The translations under genes and the position numbers were made by a program. The notes below the pieces were generated by a model. It was given only the letters and a program-made list of their open reading frames with translations. It had not been told where the DNA came from and did no database searches. Positions 1 through 7,806 of a stretch of DNA of 38,548 nucleotides are shown piece by piece. The stretch's first letter is position 1; the number at the start of each line of letters is the position of its first letter. The stretch lies in NCBI GenBank assembly GCA_013619105.1, contig JABXKU010000018.1:1-38548 (forward strand). The letters are read 5' to 3'. This DNA comes from Desulfuromonadales bacterium. Its GTDB lineage: Bacteria > Desulfobacterota > Desulfuromonadia > Desulfuromonadales > Syntrophotaleaceae.

Positions 1-33
1 CCTATAAATAAGCCAACAAGCAAATCTATCAAT

Positions 34-457
34 CGGCCGGTCTTGCCCGGCCAGGCGCGTCACTTTTCTTGACGACCTAGAAAAGTAACAAAAGAAGGTC
101 GCCCCCCGTTGGCCCGCCTGCGGCGGGTTCCCTCTCTTCGGGATTATAATCCGGGAAAGACGAGATTCGCTTCGCTCAGACGTCTTTCTCTTCCGGATGA
201 AAATCCCTGCGTTCGGCGGCACTCACAGGGGTTTTGGGTCAAAAGCCTTCCCTCCCCCTGTGACGCTGCCGAAGCGAAGTGGACGTTTTACGATCAGCCG
301 GGGGAATGTTTGAGCGCAGCGAGTTTTTCCCCGCCCGTAAAACGTCTGCGCAGCGCAGGGTACCCGCAGGGCAAGGAGGTGGGGCGCCTTTTTCTGCCTA
401 CTCTTTTTTGGCGTGTAAAAAGAGTAGGGCGTCGGGCGGGGACGCAACCCCGCGACC
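34..457. repeat. Dispersed palindromic repeat, copy A
   Basis: This non-coding segment opens with a CGGCCGG/CCGGCC-rich motif. A hairpin with arms ACTTTTCT and AGAAAAGT follows at about 62-86, and a second hairpin with arms CCTACTCTTTTT and AAAAAGAGTAGG lies at about 397-428. It ends in a GC-rich tail containing CGCGACC. The same order (GC motif, AAAGAAAGTAAC-type hairpin, interior, AAAAAGTAGG-type hairpin, GCGACCC tail) recurs at 21543-22035 and 22062-22549, although the interior here differs. The overlapping short ORFs look like shadows of repeat sequence. Mobility mechanism is unknown. Confidence 0.6.
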
Positions 458-541
458 TTGCAGTTTAAACAACAACTATTTTTCAGGTATCATTAAACCA
501 TCCTGGAAAATAAAACCCTACGATCTATACAGGAGCACCCA

Positions 542-1555
542 GTGGACAAAGACCTCATCCTTCTCGGCCACGGCAGCGGCGGCAAACTCTCCCACCAACT
601 GCTAGACCAACTAATCATCCCCACCCTCTCCGGCGTTCCCCTTGCCGGGCAGAACGACTCAGCCCTGCTCGATCACAGCGGTGGGCAGTTGGCCTTTACT
701 ACCGACTCCTACGTGGTCGATCCGATCTTCTTCCCCGGCGGCAATATCGGGGATCTAGCCATCAACGGCACGGTCAACGATCTGGCCATGGTCGGTGCGC
801 AACCACTGGCCATTAGCGTCGGCCTGATTTTAGAAGAAGGTTTCAGCCGCAGCGAGCTGAGCGAGATTCTCACCGCCATGCGCCAGGCCGCTGACCAAGC
901 CGGAGTGACCATCGTCACCGGCGACACCAAAGTGGTTCCCCGAGGTAAAGCTGACCGCATCTTTATCAACACCTCCGGCATCGGGCAGGTGCGCCCCGGC
1001 CTGAATATCAGCGGCGCAAATGCCCGAGTGGGGGATAAGATCCTCATCAACGGCAGCATTGGCGATCACGGCATTGCGGTCATGGCCAGGCGGGAAGGTC
1101 TGGAACTGGATACGGAGATTAAGAGCGACTGCGCCGCCCTCAATGGCCTGGTGGCCGAGCTGCTCGCCGAGGAAACCGAGGCGATTCACGTGCTGCGCGA
1201 CCCCACCCGTGGCGGGGTGGCCACCACCCTTAAGGAAATTGCCCTGCAATCGCAGGTGTCTCTCTCTCTCGACGAAGCGGCCTTGCCTCTCAAGGGGCCG
1301 GTGCGAGGCGTCTGCGCCCTGCTCGGTCTCGATCCACTGTATGTCGCCAACGAGGGCAAGGTACTGGTAGTGGTTACTGCCGAAGCGGCAGAGCGGGTGC
1401 TGGAACAGATGCGGAGCCATCCTTTAGGTCGCGAGGCAGCCATCATCGGCGAGGTGAGCGCCAGCGGCGACGGCCGAGTGGAGCTGGAAACCCTGGTCGG
1501 TGGCCGGCGGGCGGTAGAGATGCTGTCCGGCGAGCAGTTGCCGCGCATCTGTTGA
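542..1555 (+). CDS. hypE: Hydrogenase maturation protein HypE
   Basis: HypE (337 residues) dehydrates the carbamoyl group that HypF places on its C-terminal cysteine, giving the thiocyanate from which the cyanide ligands of [NiFe]-hydrogenase are made. The sequence has the HypE N-terminus (LILLGHGSGGKLSHQL near residues 6-20), AIRS/PurM-like domains, and the diagnostic C-terminal end PRIC with the acceptor Cys as last residue. The start is GTG, with an AGGAG-like ribosome site about 6 nt upstream. Length is normal for the family. No other hyp or hydrogenase gene lies in the window; the upstream 540 bp are filled by a repeat, so any hypABCDF genes would lie beyond the left edge. A terminator hairpin follows at 1583-1604. 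Identification is secure. Confidence 0.95.
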   Translation: MDKDLILLGHGSGGKLSHQLLDQLIIPTLSGVPLAGQNDSALLDHSGGQLAFTTDSYVVDPIFFPGGNIGDLAINGTVNDLAMVGAQPLAISVGLILEEGFSRSELSEILTAMRQAADQAGVTIVTGDTKVVPRGKADRIFINTSGIGQVRPGLNISGANARVGDKILINGSIGDHGIAVMARREGLELDTEIKSDCAALNGLVAELLAEETEAIHVLRDPTRGGVATTLKEIALQSQVSLSLDEAALPLKGPVRGVCALLGLDPLYVANEGKVLVVVTAEAAERVLEQMRSHPLGREAAIIGEVSASGDGRVELETLVGGRRAVEMLSGEQLPRIC

Positions 1556-1582
1556 TGCTTCGACCAAGCAGCCGGAACGCAA

Positions 1583-1604
1583 GAAACCCTCCGAAGAGGG
1601 TTTC
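1583..1604 (+). terminator. Terminator hairpin after hypE
   Basis: A perfect 9-bp stem (GAAACCCTC, loop CGAA, GAGGGTTTC) lies 28 nt after the hypE stop. The trailing T-run is short, so efficiency is uncertain. It could also act on the minus strand for the convergent lipoprotein gene. Confidence 0.6.
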
Positions 1605-1646
1605 TGCAATCAGTCGATATGCCGAGCAAACAGGGGCCGGGCTCCC

Positions 1647-1871
1647 TTATCTGAACACGGAATCCCTCTCAATTTGATCCTTGCGGATGTCATATTCAGA
1701 TTGAGTAATCTTACCGTCCTTGAAATCCTGTTCGACCCGGTCTTCTTGACGCTTCATATGGTACTCGTAGCTACCGGCGCCGATAGCGGCACCTCCCAGG
1801 GCTCCTAACCCTGCGCTACCACCCTTGCTGCTGCAACCGGTCAGTGCAAACATTGCCAAAAAGAGTGCCAT
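1647..1871 (-). CDS. Small glycine-zipper lipoprotein, function unknown
   Basis: The product has a hydrophobic stretch ending in a lipobox (FALTGC), then a Gly/Ala-rich zipper (GLGALGGAAIGAG) and a charged C-terminal tail with a QDFKDGKITQSEYDIRKDQIE-type helix. This suggests a lipoprotein of the cell envelope of about 74 residues. The start is uncertain. The ATG at 1871 lacks a good ribosome site and leaves no positive residue before the hydrophobic core, whereas the frame stays open upstream to 2063 with RR and K just before the core, so a non-ATG start slightly upstream is possible. The longer N-terminus up to 2063 does not look like a signal peptide. It converges with hypE. I do not recognise a specific function. 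Confidence 0.6.
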   Translation of the reverse strand: MALFLAMFALTGCSSKGGSAGLGALGGAAIGAGSYEYHMKRQEDRVEQDFKDGKITQSEYDIRKDQIERDSVFR

Positions 1872-2090
1872 CCATAGCGCTTTTGCGATGGCTCGTCTCC
1901 AAATTGCGGGGTTCGGTCTGCAGCCGACAGGCACCTGCCTTGGATCAAGGAAGAACACGCGGTAACGAGCCAGATTGTGACTGCCGGGTTTTTCGCATGA
2001 CGTATCTATAATTCTATGGCGCGGTAAAACAGTTCGCAAGTCCCTGCCTACATTAATCTGCAAGTACTTCGGGATAACGACCTGCCTTAA

Positions 2091-2354
2091 TTACCGGCCG
2101 TGCTGGCGAAAGGTCTTTGCAAATCTGGCCAGCTCTTCCTGCACCTGCTCGCGGCTGCATTCATAGACAAGCTCCCGTCCCATCACTGTGCCAGCATAAG
2201 CCCGGCCGTTGGGGGTCGGCAACAGTTCGCAGCGCACACTGTGATCGCCTTCGCCGATCAACACCTTGATCCGATCAGAACGCTTTTCAATCACCTCGAC
2301 GCTGACCATCTGGTCAGTCTCCGTTACCCGCACCTTGATCTTCTCTGAAATCAT
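2091..2354 (-). CDS. Conserved hypothetical small protein
   Basis: An 87-residue soluble protein with alternating charged and hydrophobic residues (KIKVRVTETDQMVSVEVIEKRSDRIKVLIGEG) suggests a small beta-rich fold. It has no signal peptide or membrane segment. The start is well supported by a GAGGTGAA ribosome site 5 nt before the ATG. That ribosome site overlaps the end of a short relic resembling a nitroreductase C-terminus (2365-2420), so the gene's upstream region was rearranged. No catalytic motif is visible and I assign no function. Confidence 0.7.
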   Translation of the reverse strand: MISEKIKVRVTETDQMVSVEVIEKRSDRIKVLIGEGDHSVRCELLPTPNGRAYAGTVMGRELVYECSREQVQEELARFAKTFRQHGR

Positions 2355-2361
2355 CAGGATT

Positions 2362-2421
2362 CACCTCAAAAAGAATTTTCTGCCCCCGACGCACTTAAGG
2401 GCTGCTGGCCGGGATTGAGCC
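2362..2421 (-). pseudogene. Short nitroreductase C-terminal relic
   Basis: Read on the minus strand, this stretch gives a WLNPGQQPLS...ENSF-stop tail. It parallels the WPKPGQLPLS...ENSF-stop tail of the nitroreductase remnant at 3418-3754, with clear DNA similarity around CCCTTAAGTG in both. Only about 20 codons remain, preceded by an in-frame stop. It is a fragment, not a gene. Confidence 0.45.
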
Positions 2422-2493
2422 AGGCGATTGGTTACTCTTGTCTTCTAAGCAGGGCACTAGAAAATAGAGGGAGGGGAGCAAGCCGCAAAACCT

Positions 2494-3300
2494 CTATTCG
2501 TTGTCGAGTCCAGTCGCCGGTCGGGTTATCTCTTCAACAGACCCTTTTGATTCCGGTTGATCCTGCTGCCTAGATTCCAACAAGTTGTCAATGCTGCGCA
2601 CGCCGATAATTCCAGGCAGGGCGTTATTCGACATGTGGGTTGGAACAAAGACCATGGTGGATTTACCTTCCATACACATCTCATACAACATATTCATCGA
2701 GCGAAGCTGCAAGGCGATATCATTGCTTTGGTATTGCTTTGCTGCGTCAATCATCGACTTTGCAGCGAGATTTTCGGCTTCTGCAAGCTTGACCCGAGCT
2801 CGTTTCTCGCGTTCTGCTGCAGCCTCTCTGGAAATAGCATCCTCAAGTTCTTTGGCTACAATAACATCTTTGATCTCTACCGAGATCACCGTGACACCCC
2901 ACCTTTCTGCAAATGTCTCGATGTGTGATCGCAGTAGTTCCCCGATTTTCTCTCTTTCGGAAAGAAGATCGTCGAGTGTGGACTTACCCACCATATCTCG
3001 AATTGCCGAGCAAGCACCCAACTGTGTCGCTGCATGATAATTATCCACATTCAAGATAGCTGCTTTCGAATCCTTGACCTGGTAAAATACGATCGCATCC
3101 ACCTCAACGGGGATATTGTCCTTGGTCAATCCACTTTGCTGGGGAACATTATAGGTAATAATTCTCATGTCAATTTTGAACAGAACTTTGTGCAGAAACG
3201 GTATATAGAAATACAGACCCGGCTTGACCATTTTCGTCAATTTGCCTAAGAAAAATAAAGCATGTCTTTCCCACTCATTTACAACGCCAAAAAATAGCAT
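2494..3300 (-). CDS. Slipin / stomatin-like SPFH (Band 7) protein
   Basis: SPFH proteins scaffold membrane microdomains and often regulate membrane proteases of the NfeD type. The 268-residue product carries the full Band 7 core: VKPGLYFYIPFLHKV, DMRIITYNVPQQSGLTKDNIPV, VDAIVFYQVKD, LDDLLSEREKI, WGVTVISVEIKDV and the EAAAEREKRARVKLAEAE coiled segment. It is unusual in lacking the one or two N-terminal transmembrane segments typical of bacterial slipins; only a short MLFFGVV stretch precedes the domain. The ATG at 3300 is preferred over the adjacent TTG at 3303 because the GGGAGG site is 5 nt upstream of the ATG. No nfeD neighbour is present. It sits between two relics of nitroreductase tails. 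The family call is secure and the role is inferred. Confidence 0.88.
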   Translation of the reverse strand: MLFFGVVNEWERHALFFLGKLTKMVKPGLYFYIPFLHKVLFKIDMRIITYNVPQQSGLTKDNIPVEVDAIVFYQVKDSKAAILNVDNYHAATQLGACSAIRDMVGKSTLDDLLSEREKIGELLRSHIETFAERWGVTVISVEIKDVIVAKELEDAISREAAAEREKRARVKLAEAENLAAKSMIDAAKQYQSNDIALQLRSMNMLYEMCMEGKSTMVFVPTHMSNNALPGIIGVRSIDNLLESRQQDQPESKGSVEEITRPATGLDNE

Positions 3301-3417
3301 CAAGACCTCCCTTTGTTATTCATTAAACATACTGTCTCATAGTTTTAATTAAGCTGCAACCGTCTACGATGTATATCGTTTTGGCTTTGGGAGGCTTAAG
3401 CAAGGCTATATAGTTGT

Positions 3418-3754
3418 TTAAAATGAGTTTTCCACAACCAACTCACTTAAGGGCAACTGACCGGGCTTGGGCCACACCTCCTTGGTCTTTTTGCCAAGCT
3501 TTCACATCAGCGGTCATGATGATTAACAACGAGGCATCGGTCATCGGCGCCCGGTCATTGCCGTACTCGGTGCGGATCTCCCGAAGCAGTGCCGGGTCAC
3601 GCACGATGACAAAGCGCCAGTTTTGGATATTAAACCTGGCGGGTGCCTGAATCGCGGCCTCCAACAGTTTGGTCTCTTCTGCCGGGGTGAAGCGGTGGGT
3701 GGAGTCAAAGTGTTTGATGGCCCGGCGCGGATAGATGGCATCGAAGGTGTCCAT
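3418..3754 (-). pseudogene. Nitroreductase-family remnant with internal deletion
   Basis: The N-terminal half of an FMN-dependent nitroreductase is intact (MDTFDAIYPRRAIKHF, then APARFNIQNWRFVIV and ASLLIIMTADVKAWQKD), with an AAAGGA ribosome site before the ATG at 3754. About 100 residues in, the frame runs into an out-of-frame reading and stops at 3443. In the adjacent frame the sequence reads WPKPGQLPLSELVVENSF-stop (ending 3418), which is the expected C-terminus of this family. The middle 80 or so residues, with part of the FMN and dimer region, are therefore missing through an internal deletion plus frame change. Usual family length is about 190-200 residues. It is very unlikely to be functional. 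Confidence 0.75.
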
Positions 3755-3831
3755 ATATTGTTCCTTTCGGATGGGCCAGGTCTGGTTACAAAGAAATTTG
3801 TTAATGATCAATCTTCTGTACGATCATTTTA

Positions 3832-4107
3832 TCAAGCTTGCGTATTGGAGAATTGGCGCACCAGAAAATTGTAGAGCCAGCCAAAAACCAAACCGCCAAT
3901 GCCGGCGTCCACCAATCCGTAAAGGGTTCCGATAATGACCGATCCGAAAGTAAGGTCGGCATGATAGCCGGGGTAGATAGAAGCGGCGAGAACCAGAAAA
4001 GCCTGACCGTAAGGAGGCCAGATCAGGTTTGCGGCACCGACAAGAAAGATCGCGCCGGCCCAGACCAGCGCAATGGCAACAGCAAAAGCAGGGACGTTGA
4101 GTCGCAT
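3832..4107 (-). CDS. Small integral membrane protein (annotated elsewhere as 'bacteriophage holin'-like)
   Basis: The 91-residue product has three hydrophobic segments, near residues 6-28, 34-47 and 55-85, with the conserved YPGY, GLVDAGIGG and FGWLYN stretches. A strong AGGAGG ribosome site lies 4-5 nt before the ATG. Related chromosomal proteins in many bacteria carry a generic holin-like label, but no lysis genes or phage genes occur here, so a lysis role is not supported. It is followed by the nitroreductase remnant and preceded by the desaturase pseudogene. Confidence 0.65.
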   Translation of the reverse strand: MRLNVPAFAVAIALVWAGAIFLVGAANLIWPPYGQAFLVLAASIYPGYHADLTFGSVIIGTLYGLVDAGIGGLVFGWLYNFLVRQFSNTQA

Positions 4108-4245
4108 AAAGCCTCCTAGCGTAAGCGGTGAACAAAGAATGACCCGGATAATCGTTGCAAAATCATTGGTTCAGATGAAATGGGGGAGGACACAAGAGGG
4201 GAATAATCGGTTTAAGTGCAACGAGCATCCTCCCCCAGCAACACC

Positions 4246-5229
4246 TCAAGGAAAGCCTATCATTTGCTGCCGCCCCTCATCCCATAACTTTAGCTTGGCA
4301 CAAGAAAGACTTTTTACAAATATCAGCGGCGCTTTCGCTTGCAGTACCGGCACGGCTTCGAAACATTTCACCAGCAGGTAATTTGGAATTCGCGGACTCA
4401 GGTGGTGAATATGGTGAAAGCCGCTATTGCCGGAAAACCCGCGAAAAACGGCCGGCAACCTATAAAACGAGCTGCCCTCCATCGCGGCGCGTAGCGGCAC
4501 CCCGTCGCTCTTACGGGCCAAATAGCCGCCCTCGAACTGGTGCTGCACATAAAACAGCCAAATTCCCGCTGCCCCGGAAAACAACAGGACCGGCACCTGT
4601 ATCAACAGATAAGCCCACCAGCCGACAACCAGTGAGGCCACCACAAAGACGGCGACAAGGAGTAGGTTAGTAAAGAGCATGCCCATATACTCCTTACGTT
4701 TGGTCCGGCGCGTCGGCAGCCGATTACTTAAGGGGAAAATGAACAGCGACCCCAGTCCGAACAACACCAGTGGGTTGCGGTAGAGCCGGTACAGCAGGCG
4801 GGTCCGCTTGGGGGAGTCCTGATACTCTTTCAGGGCCATGGTCCAGACATCACCGAAACCCCGCGCATCGAGATCGGCGTAAGTTACATGATGCCGTAGG
4901 TGACTGAAACGCTAGTCTTCAAAGGGGGGGGGAACACCAGCAAGCCGAGCAGATAACCGAAAAAGGTATTGGCGCCCTTGCGGCGGAAAAATGAGCCCTG
5001 AACACAGTCATGAAACAGGATGAAGATGCGCACCAGAAAGGCCGCTGCAGGAAGGGCGAGCAAGAGCGTTACCGAATAATAAGTGCCGAATTGAATCGAC
5101 CAGACCATCAGAACCCAGAGACCACAATAAGGCACTAAGGTGTTGAAACTGCCCGACGACCCTTCGGCTGTCCGAATGCCGGAACCTTGCCAGCTCCGGA
5201 TACCATTCGGGGCACGGTTGCCCATGCAC
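4246..5229 (-). pseudogene. Fatty-acid desaturase, multiply disrupted
   Basis: The segments together resemble one membrane fatty-acid desaturase of the di-iron, histidine-box type. The N-terminus (WYPELARFRHSDSRRVVGQF) is in one frame, then NTLVPYCGLWVLM to FFGYLLGLLVF in a second frame from about 5143. A nine-C run at 4924-4932 breaks the frame again. Past it, the correct frame reads FED-stop-RFSHLRHH, where family members have EDW, so a TGG has become TAG. The remainder, from MALKEYQDSP to the stop at 4246, is open and retains the terminal GFHHIHHLSPRIPNY box. The first histidine box reads HDCVQGSFF where HDCxHGSFF is expected, and QHQFEGGY replaces QHQFEHTY. Two frameshifts, one nonsense codon and lost iron ligands make it a pseudogene. 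Confidence 0.8.
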
Positions 5230-5255
5230 AGGCCGCAGAACGCAGAACGCACAAA

Positions 5256-5291
5256 GGGGCCAGGCCTACGCAATTGCGTAGATCTGACCCC
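5256..5291. repeat. REP-like palindrome 1
   Basis: A 36-bp imperfect palindrome (GGGG...CCCC outer arms) is centred on a perfect 16-bp core, CTACGCAATTGCGTAG, at 5266-5281. It shares the half-site CAGATCTACGCA with the hairpin at 8414-8466. It resembles REP units mobilised in trans by REP-associated tyrosine transposases. No such transposase is in the window. It sits at the broken 5' end of the desaturase pseudogene. Confidence 0.6.
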
Positions 5292-5334
5292 ACCATGTAC
5301 TTCTTAACAGTCCGAGTGCGTTTGCTTTTAAGGC

Positions 5335-5790
5335 TTAATTGTTGTTGTTCTCAGAAATAAATGATCTAAATGAATCCACTGAAACTACAAACAAACGGAA
5401 AAATTCAGTGACATGTTTTACCGTTATCCCCCCGTTTGCCAATAAGTCGGATTCAATTACTGGATCACGATCGGAATCTAAATATGCGCGAGAAAGACGC
5501 TTTGTTCTATTCCATTCGTTGATTTCCTCGTACGAGATATTTACCCCTTGGATGGCGTAATAACCCTGAAGATCGCCGTCACTCTTATTAAACAAAACGA
5601 ACGTTCTGCCTTCAATTTTTATACGAAGAACTCCGTCTTTAAGTTTTGTAACGGCACTGTATCCATCATCCCTTATGATCTTAATCAGTTCAGCGTCTGA
5701 ATACTTATCCGTCAAATTTGTCCCGGCATAAACGGATACTGGCATCAGAAAGCAAACAGCCAACAGAATTCCTAATATACGATTTTTCAT
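5335..5790 (-). CDS. Secreted YbjN-domain protein
   Basis: A 151-residue protein with a cleavable signal peptide (MKNRILGILLAVCFLMPVSVYA). The rest matches the YbjN / putative sensory transduction regulator fold, a type III secretion chaperone-like alpha/beta domain: VLRIKIEGRTFVLF, a DLQGYYAI stretch, INEWNRTKRLSRAYLD and the GGITVKHVTEFFRLF helix. YbjN-domain proteins have no defined enzymatic activity. The start has a purine-rich AGGGGAAAA site directly upstream. It stands alone, with a REP-like palindrome downstream and a 600-bp gap upstream. Confidence 0.75.
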   Translation of the reverse strand: MKNRILGILLAVCFLMPVSVYAGTNLTDKYSDAELIKIIRDDGYSAVTKLKDGVLRIKIEGRTFVLFNKSDGDLQGYYAIQGVNISYEEINEWNRTKRLSRAYLDSDRDPVIESDLLANGGITVKHVTEFFRLFVVSVDSFRSFISENNNN

Positions 5791-6390
5791 TTTTCCCCTA
5801 ATTATTTTGGCTCATGATAAAGTTTTGTCAGGTCTGCAACATAAGCCGAATTACAGGCCTAACATTAAGTGTATGGTCCGATACCTTTGGAGTATAAAGG
5901 CCTTATTTCAAGGTGAAACTCAACTACTGAGCCCCCGTAGCATCCATGTTGACCCCAGTGATTTGACGATGTGTTGGAGTCGCAATTAATGCCCTAAAGT
6001 AAGGACCTCTCTGCTGGCCGTCACTAGACAGTTGAAATTACTGACCTATTTTAAAAAAAGCCCTCACCGTTACCGTAAGGGCTTTTTCATTGCCCCACCA
6101 GTGTTGAAATATTCTTAAAATTGACCCGATCTTTATCTGGGACTCCAATCCCAAAAAACTGGGCTTATCGTCCCTTTAATTAAAATCTATCTCAAGCTGA
6201 AGGTCGATTATCTTGATTGACTTTATCTACCTAAAATAGCCATTTGCGTGTCCCCGGTCAAGCTCTTCCTCGGAGTTATATTCAATCCTCTGTTCCCTGG
6301 GGGCAGGCAAAACTTAAACGTGCGGGTTGGGGAGATAGCCCCCCCCAGGCACCCCTTTTTGCTACCTAAGTTGCGAATGGCCGAAGTTAA
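5791..6390. other. Gene-free interval
   Basis: No convincing gene lies in these 600 bp; the short open frames lack ribosome sites and family resemblance. The only clear element is the terminator hairpin at 6053-6086. Confidence 0.6.
6053..6086. terminator. Bidirectional terminator hairpin
   Basis: The stem AAAAAGCCCT / AGGGCTTTTT with a 12-nt loop has an A-run on one side and a T-run on the other, so it can stop transcription in either direction. It lies about 300 nt downstream of the glycosidase-like gene on the minus strand and could end its transcript. Confidence 0.7.
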
Positions 6391-7557
6391 TCAGAATGTC
6401 GGACGCTCCAGCGCCGCACGCCAGGTATCGAGCGCGGGGCGGAGATTCCCCGCCCCGTCATACAGCCCGGTGTCGCGCCAGGTGCGGATCAACTGGGCGT
6501 TGGGATAATATTGCAGCTCGCTTTCCCAAAACTCGTCGTAGTCGCGAGTAAAGAATAGAACCAGGAACCTGCCGTTCAGTCTGTCCATTTCGTCAAGCAA
6601 AAGCCGAATGTATTGCTGCTGTCGCTGCGGGTCTTCCGCAGCGACAATGGTCCCCGGATTATTCACATCCTCAACATCCTCGGCCGGCCATGCGGTCTCG
6701 GCGACCACTACCGGCTTAGCTGGCGCCAGGTCGGTCAATCTCGAAAAATAGTCGACCGGCAGATCGGCCGGGTCCGGAAAGACGGTGTAGGGGTAGGCGC
6801 TGACGGCCAGGCAGTCCGTATAAGGCAGTATCTGCTCGATGGCAGCGGTTTGCCCGCTGATATCGGCGTGGAAGAAGCCAATTTGTAAGGAAATGAATAA
6901 AGGCAAGTCGGGATGGCTTGCCTTGATGGCGGGATAAACTTGTTGGACCAAATTTAAGAATTGCGCCCATTTATTGGTGCCGTTTAGCCTGTCGTACACA
7001 GCCAGCATGTTGGCCTCGATGGCATAGGCAAAATAATCGGGATCGAAATGATCGATCATATTCAGGCAATGCTGGGTGTAGGCCTTGATCACATCGGGAT
7101 GGTCTAGTGCATAGGCATCCCAAGGCGATGTCAGCGCTTCATTGGCACCAGCGCCACGGTGCAGTGACAACCCTTCACGCAATGGGCTCAGCGGCGTCAC
7201 GGCAAGATAGAGAACGTGGCCTGCCGGATTGTGCTGAAGCTTGAAATCCAGGTCGTTTAGAAAATCGGTGGCATAGGTATTACGGTACGTTGTGGCGTTA
7301 TTGACATTGTCCAGCGCCTCCTGCCACGGCACGCCGTCATCAAAGTGCTGAACCACCATATCAGCATCGAGAGAGATCGCATCATAAGCGGCCTCGACCG
7401 CCTCAAGGGTAAGGGCATGGGGAAACGGAGTGAATCCCAGGTAGAAACTGCGTGATTCGGGCAGGGTCACAGCATCGTCTCCGCCACCACCACCGCCACA
7501 ACATATCAGCAAGAAACACGCTCCGGAAATAAACCAAAGACGTAGACAGTTCACCAC
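6391..7557 (-). CDS. Glycosidase-like lipoprotein (TIM-barrel, GH53/GH17-like)
   Basis: The protein has an N-terminal hydrophobic stretch (LRLWFISGACFLLICC) with a lipobox-like end, a hexaglycine linker, then about 360 residues that look like a beta/alpha barrel. The segments YLGFTPFPHALTLE, DADMVVQHFDDGVPW, YFAYAIEANML, DCLAVSAYPYT and KPVVVAETAWPAED occur in the order expected of galactanase/glucanase-like hydrolases. E of IEAN and E of AETAWP would be the acid/base and nucleophile by analogy. I chose the GTG at 7557 because a GGAAGGGGG site precedes it and the signal peptide starts there; the frame runs open to 7722 but the extra residues look non-coding. No sugar transporter or other glycosidase is nearby. 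Family placement and substrate are uncertain. Confidence 0.65.
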   Translation of the reverse strand: MVNCLRLWFISGACFLLICCGGGGGGDDAVTLPESRSFYLGFTPFPHALTLEAVEAAYDAISLDADMVVQHFDDGVPWQEALDNVNNATTYRNTYATDFLNDLDFKLQHNPAGHVLYLAVTPLSPLREGLSLHRGAGANEALTSPWDAYALDHPDVIKAYTQHCLNMIDHFDPDYFAYAIEANMLAVYDRLNGTNKWAQFLNLVQQVYPAIKASHPDLPLFISLQIGFFHADISGQTAAIEQILPYTDCLAVSAYPYTVFPDPADLPVDYFSRLTDLAPAKPVVVAETAWPAEDVEDVNNPGTIVAAEDPQRQQQYIRLLLDEMDRLNGRFLVLFFTRDYDEFWESELQYYPNAQLIRTWRDTGLYDGAGNLRPALDTWRAALERPTF

Positions 7558-7806
7558 CCGCAACCCCCTTCCAGCCCAGCATGCAACATGGTGCCTCAAA
7601 CCCTCGCACCTTTCCGGATGAACGTCGGCAAAGACGCCTATCTGGTGCAAGTTGTTAACCCCAGAAAGGCCCCCGGATACTCTCTGCGCAAAGGTCTTGT
7701 CTTGAAAATTACTTCGCATCAAATATTAGTCAACGACCGACTTGCCCGTTTGACTAAGTCATGGAGGTCTCCCTTTTTTTTCCCTGTGGCGCAACGCCAA
7801 ATGGTT

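Noticed and set aside
109-605. Open frames within the left-end repeat
   Set aside because: They lie in palindromic repeat sequence and have no family resemblance; their lengths reflect GC-rich composition.
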